Positions 8,012-16,425 of a stretch of DNA of 17,241 nucleotides are shown here, piece by piece; within the stretch, counting starts at the first letter, position 1; each line of letters starts with the position of its first letter. The notes under the pieces are model-generated. The model ran no database searches. It saw nothing but the letters and a program-made list of their open reading frames with translations, and had not been told where the DNA came from. A program made the position numbers and the translations under genes. Source of the stretch: Humitalea sp038249305 (GTDB lineage Bacteria > Pseudomonadota > Alphaproteobacteria > Acetobacterales > Acetobacteraceae); NCBI GenBank assembly GCA_038249305.1, contig JBBRWI010000062.1:1-17241 (forward strand), written 5' to 3'.

Positions 8012-9876
8012 ATAGCTGGCGCGAAGCCGCCCGACTGGCGGGCCCAGAGCCCGGCATAGACGCGGCCTTGCGCCAGCAGTTCCTGGTGCGTGCCCTGTTC
8101 CACCACCCGGCCATGCTCCAGCACGATCAGCCGGTCCATACGAGAGATGGTGGACAGGCGGTGGGCGATGGCGATCACCGTCTTGCCGGCCATCAACCCG
8201 GAGAGTTGCTCCTGGATCGCGGCCTCGACCTCGGAATCCAGCGCGCTGGTGGCTTCGTCCAGCACCAGGATCGGCGCATCCTTCAGCAGCACGCGGGCGA
8301 TGGCGATACGCTGGCGCTGGCCGCCGGACAATTTCACCCCCCGCTCCCCGACATGCGCGTCGTAGCCGGTGCGGCCGCGCCAATCCTCCAGCCGCATGAT
8401 GAAGTCATGCGCCTGGGCCTGTCGGGCGGCGGCCTCGATCTCGGCCTCGGTCGCCTCGGGGCGGCCGTAGCGGATGTTGTCGCGGATCGAGCGGTGCAGC
8501 AGGGCGGTGTCCTGCGTGACCATCCCGATCGCCCCGCGCAGGCTTTCCTGCGTGACGCCGGCGATATCCTGCCCGTCGATCAGGATGCGGCCCTGCTCGG
8601 GGTGGAAGAAGCGCAGCATCAGGTTCACGGCGGTGGTCTTGCCCGCGCCGGAATGTCCGACCAGCCCGACCCTCTCGCCCGGCCGGATGTCGAGGTCGAA
8701 GCCGCGCAGCACGCCGACCTCCCGCCCATAGCCGAAGAGCACCTGGTCGAAGCGGATCGCGCCATCGTCGATGACCAGCGGCACCGCCCCCGGCGGATCG
8801 GCCGCGGTCGGCGGCACGGCGATGGAATTCAGGCTTTCCTGCACCACGCCGATATTCTCGAAGATGCTGGTGACGTTGAAGGCGACCCAGCCCGAGATAT
8901 TGGCAATCTGCCAGGCCATCGGCAGGGCTGTCGCGACCGTGCCGATGCCAATCTCGCCACGCGCCCAAAGCCAGACGGCGACCGCGGCGACCGAGACCAT
9001 CAGCACCGCGTTCAGCACCGACAGCAGCAGCGCATTCAAGGTCACCAGCCGCACCTGGCGGCCAAAGGCGGCGTTCAGCCCCAGCAGCCCGTCGCGGACG
9101 AAGGCGTCCTCATTCTGGGCCTTGGCGAAAAGCTTGACCGTCAGGATGTTGGTGTAGGTATCGACCACGCGCCCGGTCAGCAGGCTGCGCTGCTCCGACG
9201 CCGCCCGCGAGCGGTCGCGCAGCCGTGGCACCAGCAGCCGCAGCAGCGTCGCATACAGCAGGAACCACGCCAGGAACGGCGCCGCCAGCCGCAGGTCCGA
9301 CGCCCCAAGCCACAGCATCGCGCCCGAGCCGTAGACCAGGATGTACCAGACCGCGTTGACCGCCTGGACCACCGATTCGCGCAAGGCCGGCCCGGCCTGC
9401 ATCACCCGCGTCGCGATGCGCCCGGCAAAATCCTCCTGGAAGAAGGCCCAGCCCTGGCGCACGACATGCCAATGCGATTGCCAGCGGATCAGGCTGGTGA
9501 CCCCCGGCACGATGCCCTGCTGGGTGATCAGGTTCTGCAAGGTGATCGCCGCCGGCCGGCCGATCACCAGCACCGCCGCCATGCCGGCCAGCATCGGCCA
9601 GGACTCCGCCCAAAGGGTTTCGGGCGCATGGGCTTCCAGCAGTGCGATCAACAGGCCGATGAAGATCGGGATTGTCGCATCCAGCGCCGCGACCGCCAGC
9701 CCCGCGACGAACAGCCCGGCGAAGAGCCCCCGCGCCTGTCGGGCGAAGTGCCAATAGAAGCCGAGCAGGTGGCGCGGCGGCGGCGCCTCGGGCACCGCGG
9801 TGCCGAAAAATCGCCCCGCCCGCGCCCCGGGCGGGGCGATGGGGTCGATCAAGCTTTCGAACCACCGCATCGGCAT
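8008..9876 (-). CDS. ABC exporter, fused membrane and ATP-binding domains
   Basis: A 622-residue half-transporter of the ABCB/MsbA type, expected to work as a dimer in the inner membrane. The membrane domain spans about residues 35-345, with hydrophobic segments near 48-80, 96-108, 175-192, 198-218 and 280-304. The nucleotide-binding domain (about 370-622) has Walker A GHSGAGKTT (Lys413), Q-loop Gln455, signature LSGGQ (516-520), Walker B LVLDE with catalytic Glu541, and H-loop His572. I place the start at the ATG at 9876 (MPMRWFESLIDP), with the ATG at 9870 nearly as likely. The frame stays open to 10128, but the extra 84 residues are arginine-rich and not family-like. It is the last gene of a minus-strand run after pyrG. 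Substrate unknown: lipid, drug or peptide export are all possible. Confidence 0.93.
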   Translation of the reverse strand: MPMRWFESLIDPIAPPGARAGRFFGTAVPEAPPPRHLLGFYWHFARQARGLFAGLFVAGLAVAALDATIPIFIGLLIALLEAHAPETLWAESWPMLAGMAAVLVIGRPAAITLQNLITQQGIVPGVTSLIRWQSHWHVVRQGWAFFQEDFAGRIATRVMQAGPALRESVVQAVNAVWYILVYGSGAMLWLGASDLRLAAPFLAWFLLYATLLRLLVPRLRDRSRAASEQRSLLTGRVVDTYTNILTVKLFAKAQNEDAFVRDGLLGLNAAFGRQVRLVTLNALLLSVLNAVLMVSVAAVAVWLWARGEIGIGTVATALPMAWQIANISGWVAFNVTSIFENIGVVQESLNSIAVPPTAADPPGAVPLVIDDGAIRFDQVLFGYGREVGVLRGFDLDIRPGERVGLVGHSGAGKTTAVNLMLRFFHPEQGRILIDGQDIAGVTQESLRGAIGMVTQDTALLHRSIRDNIRYGRPEATEAEIEAAARQAQAHDFIMRLEDWRGRTGYDAHVGERGVKLSGGQRQRIAIARVLLKDAPILVLDEATSALDSEVEAAIQEQLSGLMAGKTVIAIAHRLSTISRMDRLIVLEHGRVVEQGTHQELLAQGRVYAGLWARQSGGFAPAI

Positions 9877-9887
9877 GGCCAGCCGGA

Positions 9888-10136
9888 TCAGCCGCGACGC
9901 TGGTGGAGGGGCGTTTGGCGCAACACGCGCAGCGCGTGGTCGGCGGCGAAAACATCGGCGTATGGCAGGATAGGCGCCTGCCACGTCGCGCCATCGCAGG
10001 CCGCATTGGGTCGCGACGGTGCTGACGACCAGGCGGTGACGATGCGCCTGCGGACGGCAGGCGACACCGGAGCGGGGCCGTCCGGCCAGTCTTCGACCCG
10101 CTGTGCGCCGCTGCCGGCCTTGCTGCAAAAGGGCAT
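9888..10136 (-). CDS. Possible small protein of 82 residues
   Basis: I do not recognise this product. It is called because it fits its slot precisely: its ATG overlaps the stop of the upstream 65-residue gene as TGATG, and its stop lies 11 bases before the ABC exporter ATG. About four fifths of its codons end in G or C, close to the neighbouring real genes. The N-terminal half is polar and proline-rich with two cysteines (Cys4, Cys47 region), and the C-terminal part (residues 55-82, ILPYADVFAADHALRVLRQ) could form a helix ending in a basic tail. There is no signal peptide or membrane segment. Against it: short length, no known family, and an overlapping open frame continuing from the ABC gene. 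It could be noncoding leader for the exporter gene. Confidence 0.5.
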   Translation of the reverse strand: MPFCSKAGSGAQRVEDWPDGPAPVSPAVRRRIVTAWSSAPSRPNAACDGATWQAPILPYADVFAADHALRVLRQTPLHQRRG

Positions 10137-10333
10137 CAGGGCGTCCCGTCGGTGGTCCCCGAAGGCTTCGCCGGGGCGGTCTTGTCGCGTAGCAGATAAC
10201 CCAGGATCAGCCCGATGCCGGCGACCAGGGTCGCGGCAAAGGTGCCGATGAAGATCGCGATCGGCACCGCCAGCACGACCGTCGCCACCATCACGATGCC
10301 GAACCAGTTCCGCTTGGGGCTTGCCTCGGTCAT
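10136..10333 (-). CDS. Small inner-membrane protein, 65 residues
   Basis: A short protein of unknown function with a polar N-terminus (about residues 1-9), a long hydrophobic stretch from about 10 to 48 with Pro24 and several glycines in it, and a hydrophilic tail rich in Lys, Pro and Thr. The hydrophobic part is long enough for a two-helix hairpin. The start at 10333 is supported by a GGAAGGAA ribosome binding site seven bases upstream. It begins 19 bases after the pyrG stop on the same strand and its stop overlaps the next small ORF's ATG, so it probably belongs to a unit with pyrG and the ABC exporter. A role as accessory subunit of the exporter is possible but unproven. Confidence 0.75.
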   Translation of the reverse strand: MTEASPKRNWFGIVMVATVVLAVPIAIFIGTFAATLVAGIGLILGYLLRDKTAPAKPSGTTDGTP

Positions 10334-10340
10334 GGGCCGG

Positions 10341-10348
10341 TTCCTTCC
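10341..10348 (-). promoter_or_regulatory. Strong ribosome binding site of the small membrane protein
   Basis: On the minus strand the sequence reads GGAAGGAA, ending seven bases before the ATG at 10333. It is the main evidence that this short frame is translated, and it lies wholly within the 19-base gap after pyrG. Confidence 0.65.
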
Positions 10349-10352
10349 GTGA

Positions 10353-11990
10353 TCAGACGAGTCGCGACTGCTTCACCGCTGCCCCGACAAAACCCGCGAA
10401 CAAGGGGTGTGGGGCAAAGGGCTTGGACTTCAGTTCAGGATGGTATTGCACGCCGATGAACCAGGGATGGTCCGGCACCTCGACGATTTCCGGCAGCACG
10501 CCGTCCGGCGACATGCCGGAAAAGCGCAGCCCTGCCGCCTCCAGCCGCGCCTTGTAGGCGATGTTGACCTCGAAGCGATGGCGATGGCGTTCCTCGATAT
10601 CGGCAGCCCCGCCATAGACCGCCCGCACCAGCGAATCGGCCGCGAGTGCCGCCGGATAGGCGCCGAGGCGCATGGTGCCCCCGAGGTCGCCGCCCGCCTC
10701 GCGATTCTCGGTCTGGTTGCCGCGACGCCATTCGGTCAGCAGCCCGACCACCGGCTCGTCGCAGGCGCCGAATTCGGTACTGTTGGCGTGTTCCAGCCCG
10801 ACCAGGTTCCGCGCCGCCTCGATCACCGCCATCTGCATGCCGAAGCAGATGCCGAAGAAGGGGATCTTGCGTTCACGCGCGAAGCGCACCGCGGCGATCT
10901 TGCCCTTGGTGCCGCGTTCGCCGAAGCCGCCTGGCACCAGGATGCCGTGCACGCCTTCAAGCCGGGCCAGCGCTTCCGCCGGCGCGCCCTCGAAGATCTC
11001 GCTGTCCACCCAGTCCAGCCTGACCTTGACCCGGTGCGAGATGCCGCCGTGGACGAGGGCTTCGGCCAGCGACTTGTAGGCGTCGAGCAGGCCCGTGTAC
11101 TTGCCGACCACGGCGATGGTGACCTCGCCCTCCGGCTGGTCGATCGCGGCCATGATGCCGTTCCAGCGCCGCATGTCCGGCTCGCCATACACGGACAGGC
11201 CGAAGTGGCGAAGCACCTCCCGGTCCAGCCCCTCCCGCGAGTAGGCGACGGGCACCGCGTAGATCGAGGAAGCATCGAGCGCCGGGATCACCGATTCGGG
11301 GCGCACATTGCAGAACAGCGCAATCTTGCGGCGCTCGTTCTCGGGGATCGGGCGGTCGCAGCGGCACAACAGGATCTGCGGCTGGATGCCCAGCGAGAGC
11401 AGTTCCTTGACGCTGTGCTGCGTCGGCTTGGTCTTCAATTCGCCGGCCGAGGGGATGTAGGGCACCAGGGTCAGGTGCACGAAGAGGCTGCGCTGCGGCC
11501 CGAGTTCATTGCCCAGCTGCCGGATCGCTTCGAGGAAGGGCAGGCTTTCGATGTCGCCGACCGTGCCGCCGATTTCGACGAGCACGAAATCCAGCCCGTC
11601 GGTTTCGCTGGTCACCGCCGATTTGATGGCGTCGGTGATGTGCGGGATCACCTGCACCGTGCCGCCGAGGTAGTCGCCGCGGCGCTCCTTGGCGATCACC
11701 TCGCCGTAGATGCGCCCCGAGGTCCAATTGTCGGCCCGCGTGGCCGGAACCCCGGTGAAGCGTTCGTAGTGGCCGAGATCGAGATCGGTCTCGGCGCCAT
11801 CGTCGGTGACGAAGACCTCGCCGTGCTGGTACGGGCTCATGGTGCCCGGATCGACGTTGAGATAGGGGTCGAGCTTGCGCAGGCGGACCTTGTGGCCGCG
11901 CGCTTGCAGAAGGGCGGCGAGGGACGCCGCCGCGATGCCTTTGCCGAGCGAGGAGACCACGCCGCCGGTGATGAATACGAACCGCGTCAT
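10353..11990 (-). CDS. pyrG: CTP synthase
   Basis: Makes CTP from UTP using ATP and glutamine-derived ammonia, the last step of pyrimidine nucleotide synthesis; a cytoplasmic tetramer or filament in known members. The product is 545 residues, the same length as the E. coli enzyme. The N-terminal synthetase domain opens with FITGGVVSSLGKGIAAASLAALLQARG, containing the P-loop, and has LDPYLNVDPGTMSPYQHGEV. The C-terminal class I glutamine amidotransferase domain has nucleophile Cys382 in GICFGMQMA and His517/Glu519 in YHPELKSKP. The ATG at 11990 gives the classic MTRFVFITGG start; the frame is open further up to 12206 but that part is not family-like. It follows secG by 133 bases, in the secG-pyrG order known from Alphaproteobacteria, and leads into two small genes and an ABC exporter. 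Confidence 0.98.
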   Translation of the reverse strand: MTRFVFITGGVVSSLGKGIAAASLAALLQARGHKVRLRKLDPYLNVDPGTMSPYQHGEVFVTDDGAETDLDLGHYERFTGVPATRADNWTSGRIYGEVIAKERRGDYLGGTVQVIPHITDAIKSAVTSETDGLDFVLVEIGGTVGDIESLPFLEAIRQLGNELGPQRSLFVHLTLVPYIPSAGELKTKPTQHSVKELLSLGIQPQILLCRCDRPIPENERRKIALFCNVRPESVIPALDASSIYAVPVAYSREGLDREVLRHFGLSVYGEPDMRRWNGIMAAIDQPEGEVTIAVVGKYTGLLDAYKSLAEALVHGGISHRVKVRLDWVDSEIFEGAPAEALARLEGVHGILVPGGFGERGTKGKIAAVRFARERKIPFFGICFGMQMAVIEAARNLVGLEHANSTEFGACDEPVVGLLTEWRRGNQTENREAGGDLGGTMRLGAYPAALAADSLVRAVYGGAADIEERHRHRFEVNIAYKARLEAAGLRFSGMSPDGVLPEIVEVPDHPWFIGVQYHPELKSKPFAPHPLFAGFVGAAVKQSRLV

Positions 11991-12123
11991 GGACGATCCG
12001 TGTAGCCCCCGACAGGGGCGGCCGTCCACCCGCGCCGGCGCGTGGCGTCCATGTGCCGGGGGTGGGTTGCGAAGGGCCGCGAAGATGGACGGCGGCGTTT
12101 CGGCCCCAAGCGCCCGGGGGGCG

Positions 12124-12456
12124 TCAGTTGGTCGGGACGGCCGGCAGCGCGGGCAAGGCGGGCGCGGCAGGGGCGGTGCCGCCCGGCAGGCCGATCGGCG
12201 GGCCATCGAGGATCGAGCCCTGCTGCGACGCCCCGCGCCCCAGCAGCGCCAGCACCATCGCCAGCACCATGAAGACCGTCGCCAGCACCGCGGTCGCGCG
12301 GGTCAGCAGGTTGGCGGTGCCGCGGCCGCCCATGAAACTGCCCATCCCCTGGCTCGACCCGATTCCCAGGCCGCCGCCCTCGCTCCGCTGGAGCAGGACC
12401 ACGCCGATCAGGGCGAGGGTGACGAGCAGGTGCAGGATGATCAGGACGGTGGTCAT
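12124..12456 (-). CDS. secG: Protein translocase subunit SecG
   Basis: Small subunit of the SecYEG channel in the inner membrane, stimulating SecA-driven protein export. The 110-residue product has the expected two membrane helices (about residues 2-22 and 51-73), the conserved VLLQRSEGGGLG block after the first helix (20-31), and the GRGTANLLTRATA block leading into the second (44-56). The tail from about residue 86 is rich in Ala and Pro, as in many alphaproteobacterial SecG proteins. It lies between tpiA (45 bases upstream on the same strand) and pyrG, an order that recurs widely. The start gives MTTVLIILHLLVTLALIGVVLLQ, fully family-like. Confidence 0.95.
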   Translation of the reverse strand: MTTVLIILHLLVTLALIGVVLLQRSEGGGLGIGSSQGMGSFMGGRGTANLLTRATAVLATVFMVLAMVLALLGRGASQQGSILDGPPIGLPGGTAPAAPALPALPAVPTN

Positions 12457-12501
12457 GGCGCCCAGCGTCTAGCGCAGCCCGCGCGCCGCCGCCACCCCGC
12501 T

Positions 12502-13248
<747 letters not shown>

Positions 13249-13275
13249 GCGGCGTCTCCGAAGCGGTCCTGGGCC

Positions 13276-13317
13276 CTAGAGCACGATCGATCCAAGTGGA
13301 TCGATCTCGTGCTCTAG
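13276..13317. repeat. CTAGAGCA-bounded palindromic element, copy 1
   Basis: An imperfect inverted repeat of 42 bases. The left arm 13276-13293 begins CTAGAGCACGA and the right arm 13298-13317 ends TCGTGCTCTAG. Eleven outer pairs, a two-base bulge on the right arm, then seven inner pairs close a four-base AAGT loop. It lies 28 bases upstream of the tpiA start codon. Confidence 0.9.
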
Positions 13318-13329
13318 AAGCCGTTGAAT

Positions 13330-13381
13330 CTAGAGCAAGAAATCGGATCAGATGGTTTCATCTGATCCGATATTGCTCTAG
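13330..13381. repeat. CTAGAGCA-bounded palindromic element, copy 2
   Basis: A second imperfect inverted repeat of 52 bases, 12 bases after the first. Arms are 13330-13354 and 13359-13381: nine outer pairs starting CTAGAGCAA, an asymmetric 3x1 internal loop, then 13 inner pairs (ATCGGATCAGATG) closing a GTTT loop. It shares only the outer CTAGAGCA boundary and a GATC-rich interior with copy 1. It ends 73 bases before the ppiD-like start codon. Similar CTAGAGCA-ended intergenic palindromes are, from memory, frequent in Alphaproteobacteria. Confidence 0.92.
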
Positions 13382-13454
13382 CGCCGGCCGGTGCCGCCCG
13401 CAACCACATCGTCACGCATTCCCCCCGCCCCGGTTTTCGGCTACCCGCGCCGGC

Positions 13455-15371
13455 ATGATCATTCAGATGCGCCGCCTCGCCTCCACCTGGTTCGCCAAGG
13501 GCCTTTTCCTGCTGCTCGTGATCTCCTTCGCGATCTGGGGGATCGAGGACACGATCCGCGGCCTCGGCCGCGACACCGCCGTCGCCCAGGTCGCCGGGCG
13601 CCCGATCGAGCTGGTCGATGCGCAGGTCGCGGCCCAGCGCGCCATCACCCGCACCCAGCGCGAGTTGGGCGGGCGGATGGAGATGGACGCCGATATGCGG
13701 GCCATGATCGCCCGCCAGGCGCTGGATGGGCTGATCACCGACCGCGCCCGCTCGGCCGAGGCCGCACGCATGGGCCTGGCCGTCCCGGCCGCGACGGTGC
13801 GGGATTTCATCTGGGCGGTGCCGGCCTTCCAGGGCGGCGACGGGCGCTTCAGCCGGCCCATCCTCGACCAGTTCATGCGGCAGAACGAATTGTCGGAACC
13901 CGAGTTCCTGCGGCTGGTCGCCGAGGACCTCCAACGCATCCAGTTGATCGGCGGCGTGCGCGCGGGGGCCACGGCGCCAAACGAGATCACCAGCCTCCTC
14001 TATGGCTTCGCCCGTGAGCAGCGGGTCGTCGATACCGTCGAATTCGCCTGGCTCTCGGCACCCGATCCCGAGCCGCCGACCGAGGCCGCGCTGCGCCGCT
14101 TCCACGAGAACAACCCAGAAAGCTTCTCCGCCCCCGAATACCGCAGTGTCACCGTCGCCGCCCTGTCGCCGGCGGGGCTGGCCGGCGACATCCAGATCGA
14201 CGAACGCGCGATCGAGGACGCCTACGCCGCCCGCCGCCTGGCCTATGAAACCCCCGAACGGCGCGACCTGGAACAGGCGCTGCTGCCGAACGAGGCCGCC
14301 GCCACCGCCATCGCCGCCGCCTGGCGGGCCGGCGCCCTGATGGCCGCGATCACCGCCGAGGCCCGGGCCGCCGGCGGCAGCGCCCTGGCCCTGGGCGATG
14401 TGGATCGCGCCGCCCTGCCGCTGCCGGACCTCGCCGCCGCCGCCTTCGGCCCGCCCCCGGGCGGCGTCAGCGACCCGGTCCGCAGCCCCTTCGGCTGGCA
14501 TGTGTTCCGTGTGGTGGGCGTAACACCCGGCACGACCCGGGGCCTGCCCGAGGTCCGCGAGGAGATCGCCGCCAGCCTGGCGCTCGAACGCGCGGCCGAC
14601 ATCGCCTACGAACGCGCCAACCGGGTCGAGGATGCGCTGGCCGGCGGCGCCAGCCTGGTCGAGGCCGCCCCCCGCTTCGGACTGGCCCTGGCCGAGGTGC
14701 GGACCGATGCGCGCGGGCTTGATGCCGCGGGCCGGCCGGTGCCGCTGCCGGTCGCCGCCGATCTGCGGGCCACCGCGATCGCCGCGATCTTCGCCGCCCA
14801 GCAAGGCCGCGGCCCCCGCATGGAGGAGGCCGGCGGCGGCACCTTCATCGCGGTGGACCTGCGCGAAATCACGCCCAGCGCGTTGAAACCCTTCGAGGCG
14901 GTCGAGGCCGATGTCCGCCGGCTGTGGTTGCTGGACGCGCGCCGCCGCCATCAGGAGGCCGCGGCCGCAGCCCTGCTGCGTAGCCTCCAGACCGGCACGC
15001 CGATCGCCGAGGCCGCGGCGGCAGCGGGGCTGGCGGTCGATCGGATCGGCCCCTTCGGCCGCCAGGCACCGCCCAACAGCGCCGAACCGCCACCCTTGAA
15101 CCAGCCGCCGAATGCTTTGCGCGGCCCGGTGTTCGCCCTCAGCCCCGGCGGCGCCACGATGGTCGCGACCCGCGATGGCTACGTCGTGGCGGTCCTGGTC
15201 GAGGTGATTCCGGCCGATCCCGCGGCCGACCCAACCGGGCTTGCCACCCTCAGGAGCGAGACGGAACAGGCCATGGCAAACGACCTGGAGGCCCAGTTCA
15301 CTGCGGCGATCCGCGACCGGGCGAATGTGCGGCTGAACGCGCCCCTGTTGCCGTCGCTGACGGCGCGGTAG
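13455..15371 (+). CDS. ppiD: PpiD-type membrane-anchored periplasmic folding protein (peptidyl-prolyl isomerase family)
   Basis: A 638-residue inner-membrane-anchored chaperone of the PpiD/SurA family, expected to assist proteins leaving the Sec channel. Residues 1-11 are cytoplasmic, 12-30 form one membrane helix ending in the typical FAIWGIED, and the rest is periplasmic. An N-terminal SurA-like chaperone region covers about 35-230. The parvulin-type domain lies around 265-355 and ends in GGVSDPVRSPFGWHVFRVV. It looks degenerate: the segment before it is short and alanine-rich, so isomerase activity may be weak or absent. The ATG at 13455 gives MIIQMRRLASTWFAKG, matching the family; Met5 is an alternative. 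Upstream in-frame sequence to 13152 runs through the palindromes and the tpiA antisense and is not coding. It is divergent from tpiA, a neighbour seen in many Alphaproteobacteria. Confidence 0.88.
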   Translation: MIIQMRRLASTWFAKGLFLLLVISFAIWGIEDTIRGLGRDTAVAQVAGRPIELVDAQVAAQRAITRTQRELGGRMEMDADMRAMIARQALDGLITDRARSAEAARMGLAVPAATVRDFIWAVPAFQGGDGRFSRPILDQFMRQNELSEPEFLRLVAEDLQRIQLIGGVRAGATAPNEITSLLYGFAREQRVVDTVEFAWLSAPDPEPPTEAALRRFHENNPESFSAPEYRSVTVAALSPAGLAGDIQIDERAIEDAYAARRLAYETPERRDLEQALLPNEAAATAIAAAWRAGALMAAITAEARAAGGSALALGDVDRAALPLPDLAAAAFGPPPGGVSDPVRSPFGWHVFRVVGVTPGTTRGLPEVREEIAASLALERAADIAYERANRVEDALAGGASLVEAAPRFGLALAEVRTDARGLDAAGRPVPLPVAADLRATAIAAIFAAQQGRGPRMEEAGGGTFIAVDLREITPSALKPFEAVEADVRRLWLLDARRRHQEAAAAALLRSLQTGTPIAEAAAAAGLAVDRIGPFGRQAPPNSAEPPPLNQPPNALRGPVFALSPGGATMVATRDGYVVAVLVEVIPADPAADPTGLATLRSETEQAMANDLEAQFTAAIRDRANVRLNAPLLPSLTAR

Positions 15372-15421
15372 GGCGGGCTTTGCGGGGGGGGGCTTGTCTC
15401 CTCACCCCGCCCGCCGCCGGT

Positions 15422-16372
15422 TCACGCCCAGAGACGCTCCCGCTCCATCCCGCGATACATGTCCGCGACGAATTCGCCGTAGCCGTTGAAGATACGTGTC
15501 GGCACCCGTTCATTGGTGCCGAGCAGGCGTTCGGTCGCCTGGCTCCAGCGCGGATGCGGCACCTCGGGGTTCACATTCGCCCAGAAGCCGTATTCGGCGC
15601 CCTGGACCTGTTCCCAGTAGGAGACGGGTCGCTGGTCGGACAGGGTGATCCGCGCGAGGCTTTTGCCGTGCTTGAAGCCGAACTTCCACGGAAACACCAC
15701 GCGGATCGGCCCGCCGTTCTGCGGCGGGCAGGGCTTGCCGTACATGCCCACGACGACGAAGGCCATCTCGTTGGCGGCTTCGGCGATCGTGCAACCTTCC
15801 TTGTAGGGCCAGGGATACCAGGACTGGCGCAGCCCCGGCATGTTGGCGCGGTCGGCCGCCGTCTCGAACACCACATATTTCGCCGCCGCCGTCGGCGCGG
15901 CCAGTTTCAGCAGTTCGGACAGCGGGAAGCCGGTATAGACCGCGGTCATCGCCCAGCCCTCGACGCAGCGCATACGCAGGACCCGTTCTTCCAGCGGCAT
16001 GCGGCGGATGATGCCGTCGATGTCGAGTTCCTGCGCCGTTTCGACCATCCCGCCGATGCGCAGGGTCCAGGGCCGTTGCGGCAGGCGCTGGGCCAGGCGC
16101 CAGATGCCCTTGTCGGTGCCGAATTCGTAGAAGTTGTTGTAGGTCGTCGCTTCGCGTTCGGCGGTGATGGCGCGCTCGGGCGGGAAGCGGTTGTTGCGCA
16201 TCGCCGCCATCGGGTTCACCGCCTCGGCCGCGGGTGCGGCACCCTGGCCCAGCGCCACGCCGGGCAGCAGCATGGCCGAGGCGCCGATCAGCGCGCGCCG
16301 GTTCAGCACAACGGATTCAGGCGTCGCGAGCCGTTCGGGGATTTCCCAACCGCGCGGAATGCGGATGTTCAT
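15422..16372 (-). CDS. msrP: Periplasmic methionine sulfoxide reductase, molybdopterin subunit MsrP (YedY)
   Basis: Reduces methionine sulfoxide in oxidised periplasmic proteins, taking electrons from the quinone pool through the haem membrane partner MsrQ. The 316-residue length is typical. A long n-region precedes a twin-arginine signal, NRRALIGAS with Arg25-Arg26, followed by a short hydrophobic stretch to about residue 42, so export is expected by Tat with the cofactor already bound. The molybdenum-ligating cysteine is Cys136 in RCVEGW. Other family blocks are ERAITAEREATTYNNFYEFGTDK (67-88), WYPWPYKEG, KFGFKHGKSLARI and WANVNPEVPHPRWSQATER. The start at 16372 has an excellent ribosome binding site. 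No msrQ is next to it within the window; the gene upstream is a glycosyltransferase, and the ppiD-like gene is convergent 50 bases downstream. Confidence 0.96.
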   Translation of the reverse strand: MNIRIPRGWEIPERLATPESVVLNRRALIGASAMLLPGVALGQGAAPAAEAVNPMAAMRNNRFPPERAITAEREATTYNNFYEFGTDKGIWRLAQRLPQRPWTLRIGGMVETAQELDIDGIIRRMPLEERVLRMRCVEGWAMTAVYTGFPLSELLKLAAPTAAAKYVVFETAADRANMPGLRQSWYPWPYKEGCTIAEAANEMAFVVVGMYGKPCPPQNGGPIRVVFPWKFGFKHGKSLARITLSDQRPVSYWEQVQGAEYGFWANVNPEVPHPRWSQATERLLGTNERVPTRIFNGYGEFVADMYRGMERERLWA

Positions 16373-16379
16373 GCGTCGT

Positions 16380-16386
16380 CTCCTTT
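16380..16386 (-). promoter_or_regulatory. Ribosome binding site of msrP
   Basis: On the minus strand the sequence reads AAAGGAG, ending seven bases before the ATG at 16372. It is the clearest Shine-Dalgarno match in the window and fixes the msrP start. Confidence 0.75.
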
Positions 16387-16425
16387 GTGCCGGAGTGGTT
16401 CAGGTTGCCCCCAGGCCCCCCGCCG

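Noticed and set aside
9877..10128. N-terminal extension of the ABC exporter by 84 residues
   Set aside because: The added sequence is arginine-rich and unlike ABC exporters, and it overlaps a differently framed small ORF; MPMRWFESLIDP is a normal N-terminus for this family.
7867..10251. Plus-strand open frame of about 794 codons across the ABC exporter
   Set aside because: It is antisense to a fully recognisable ABC transporter, with low-complexity Arg/Gln/Asp-rich translation. The real coding is on the minus strand.
13276..13381. CRISPR array
   Set aside because: There are only two units, their inner sequences differ and the 12-base gap is far too short for a spacer.
15371..15421. Bidirectional terminator between the ppiD-like gene and msrP
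   Set aside because: GGCGGGC (15372-15378) can pair with GCCCGCC (15409-15415), but the loop is 30 bases with a run of nine Gs and there is no T-rich tract, so the evidence is too weak.
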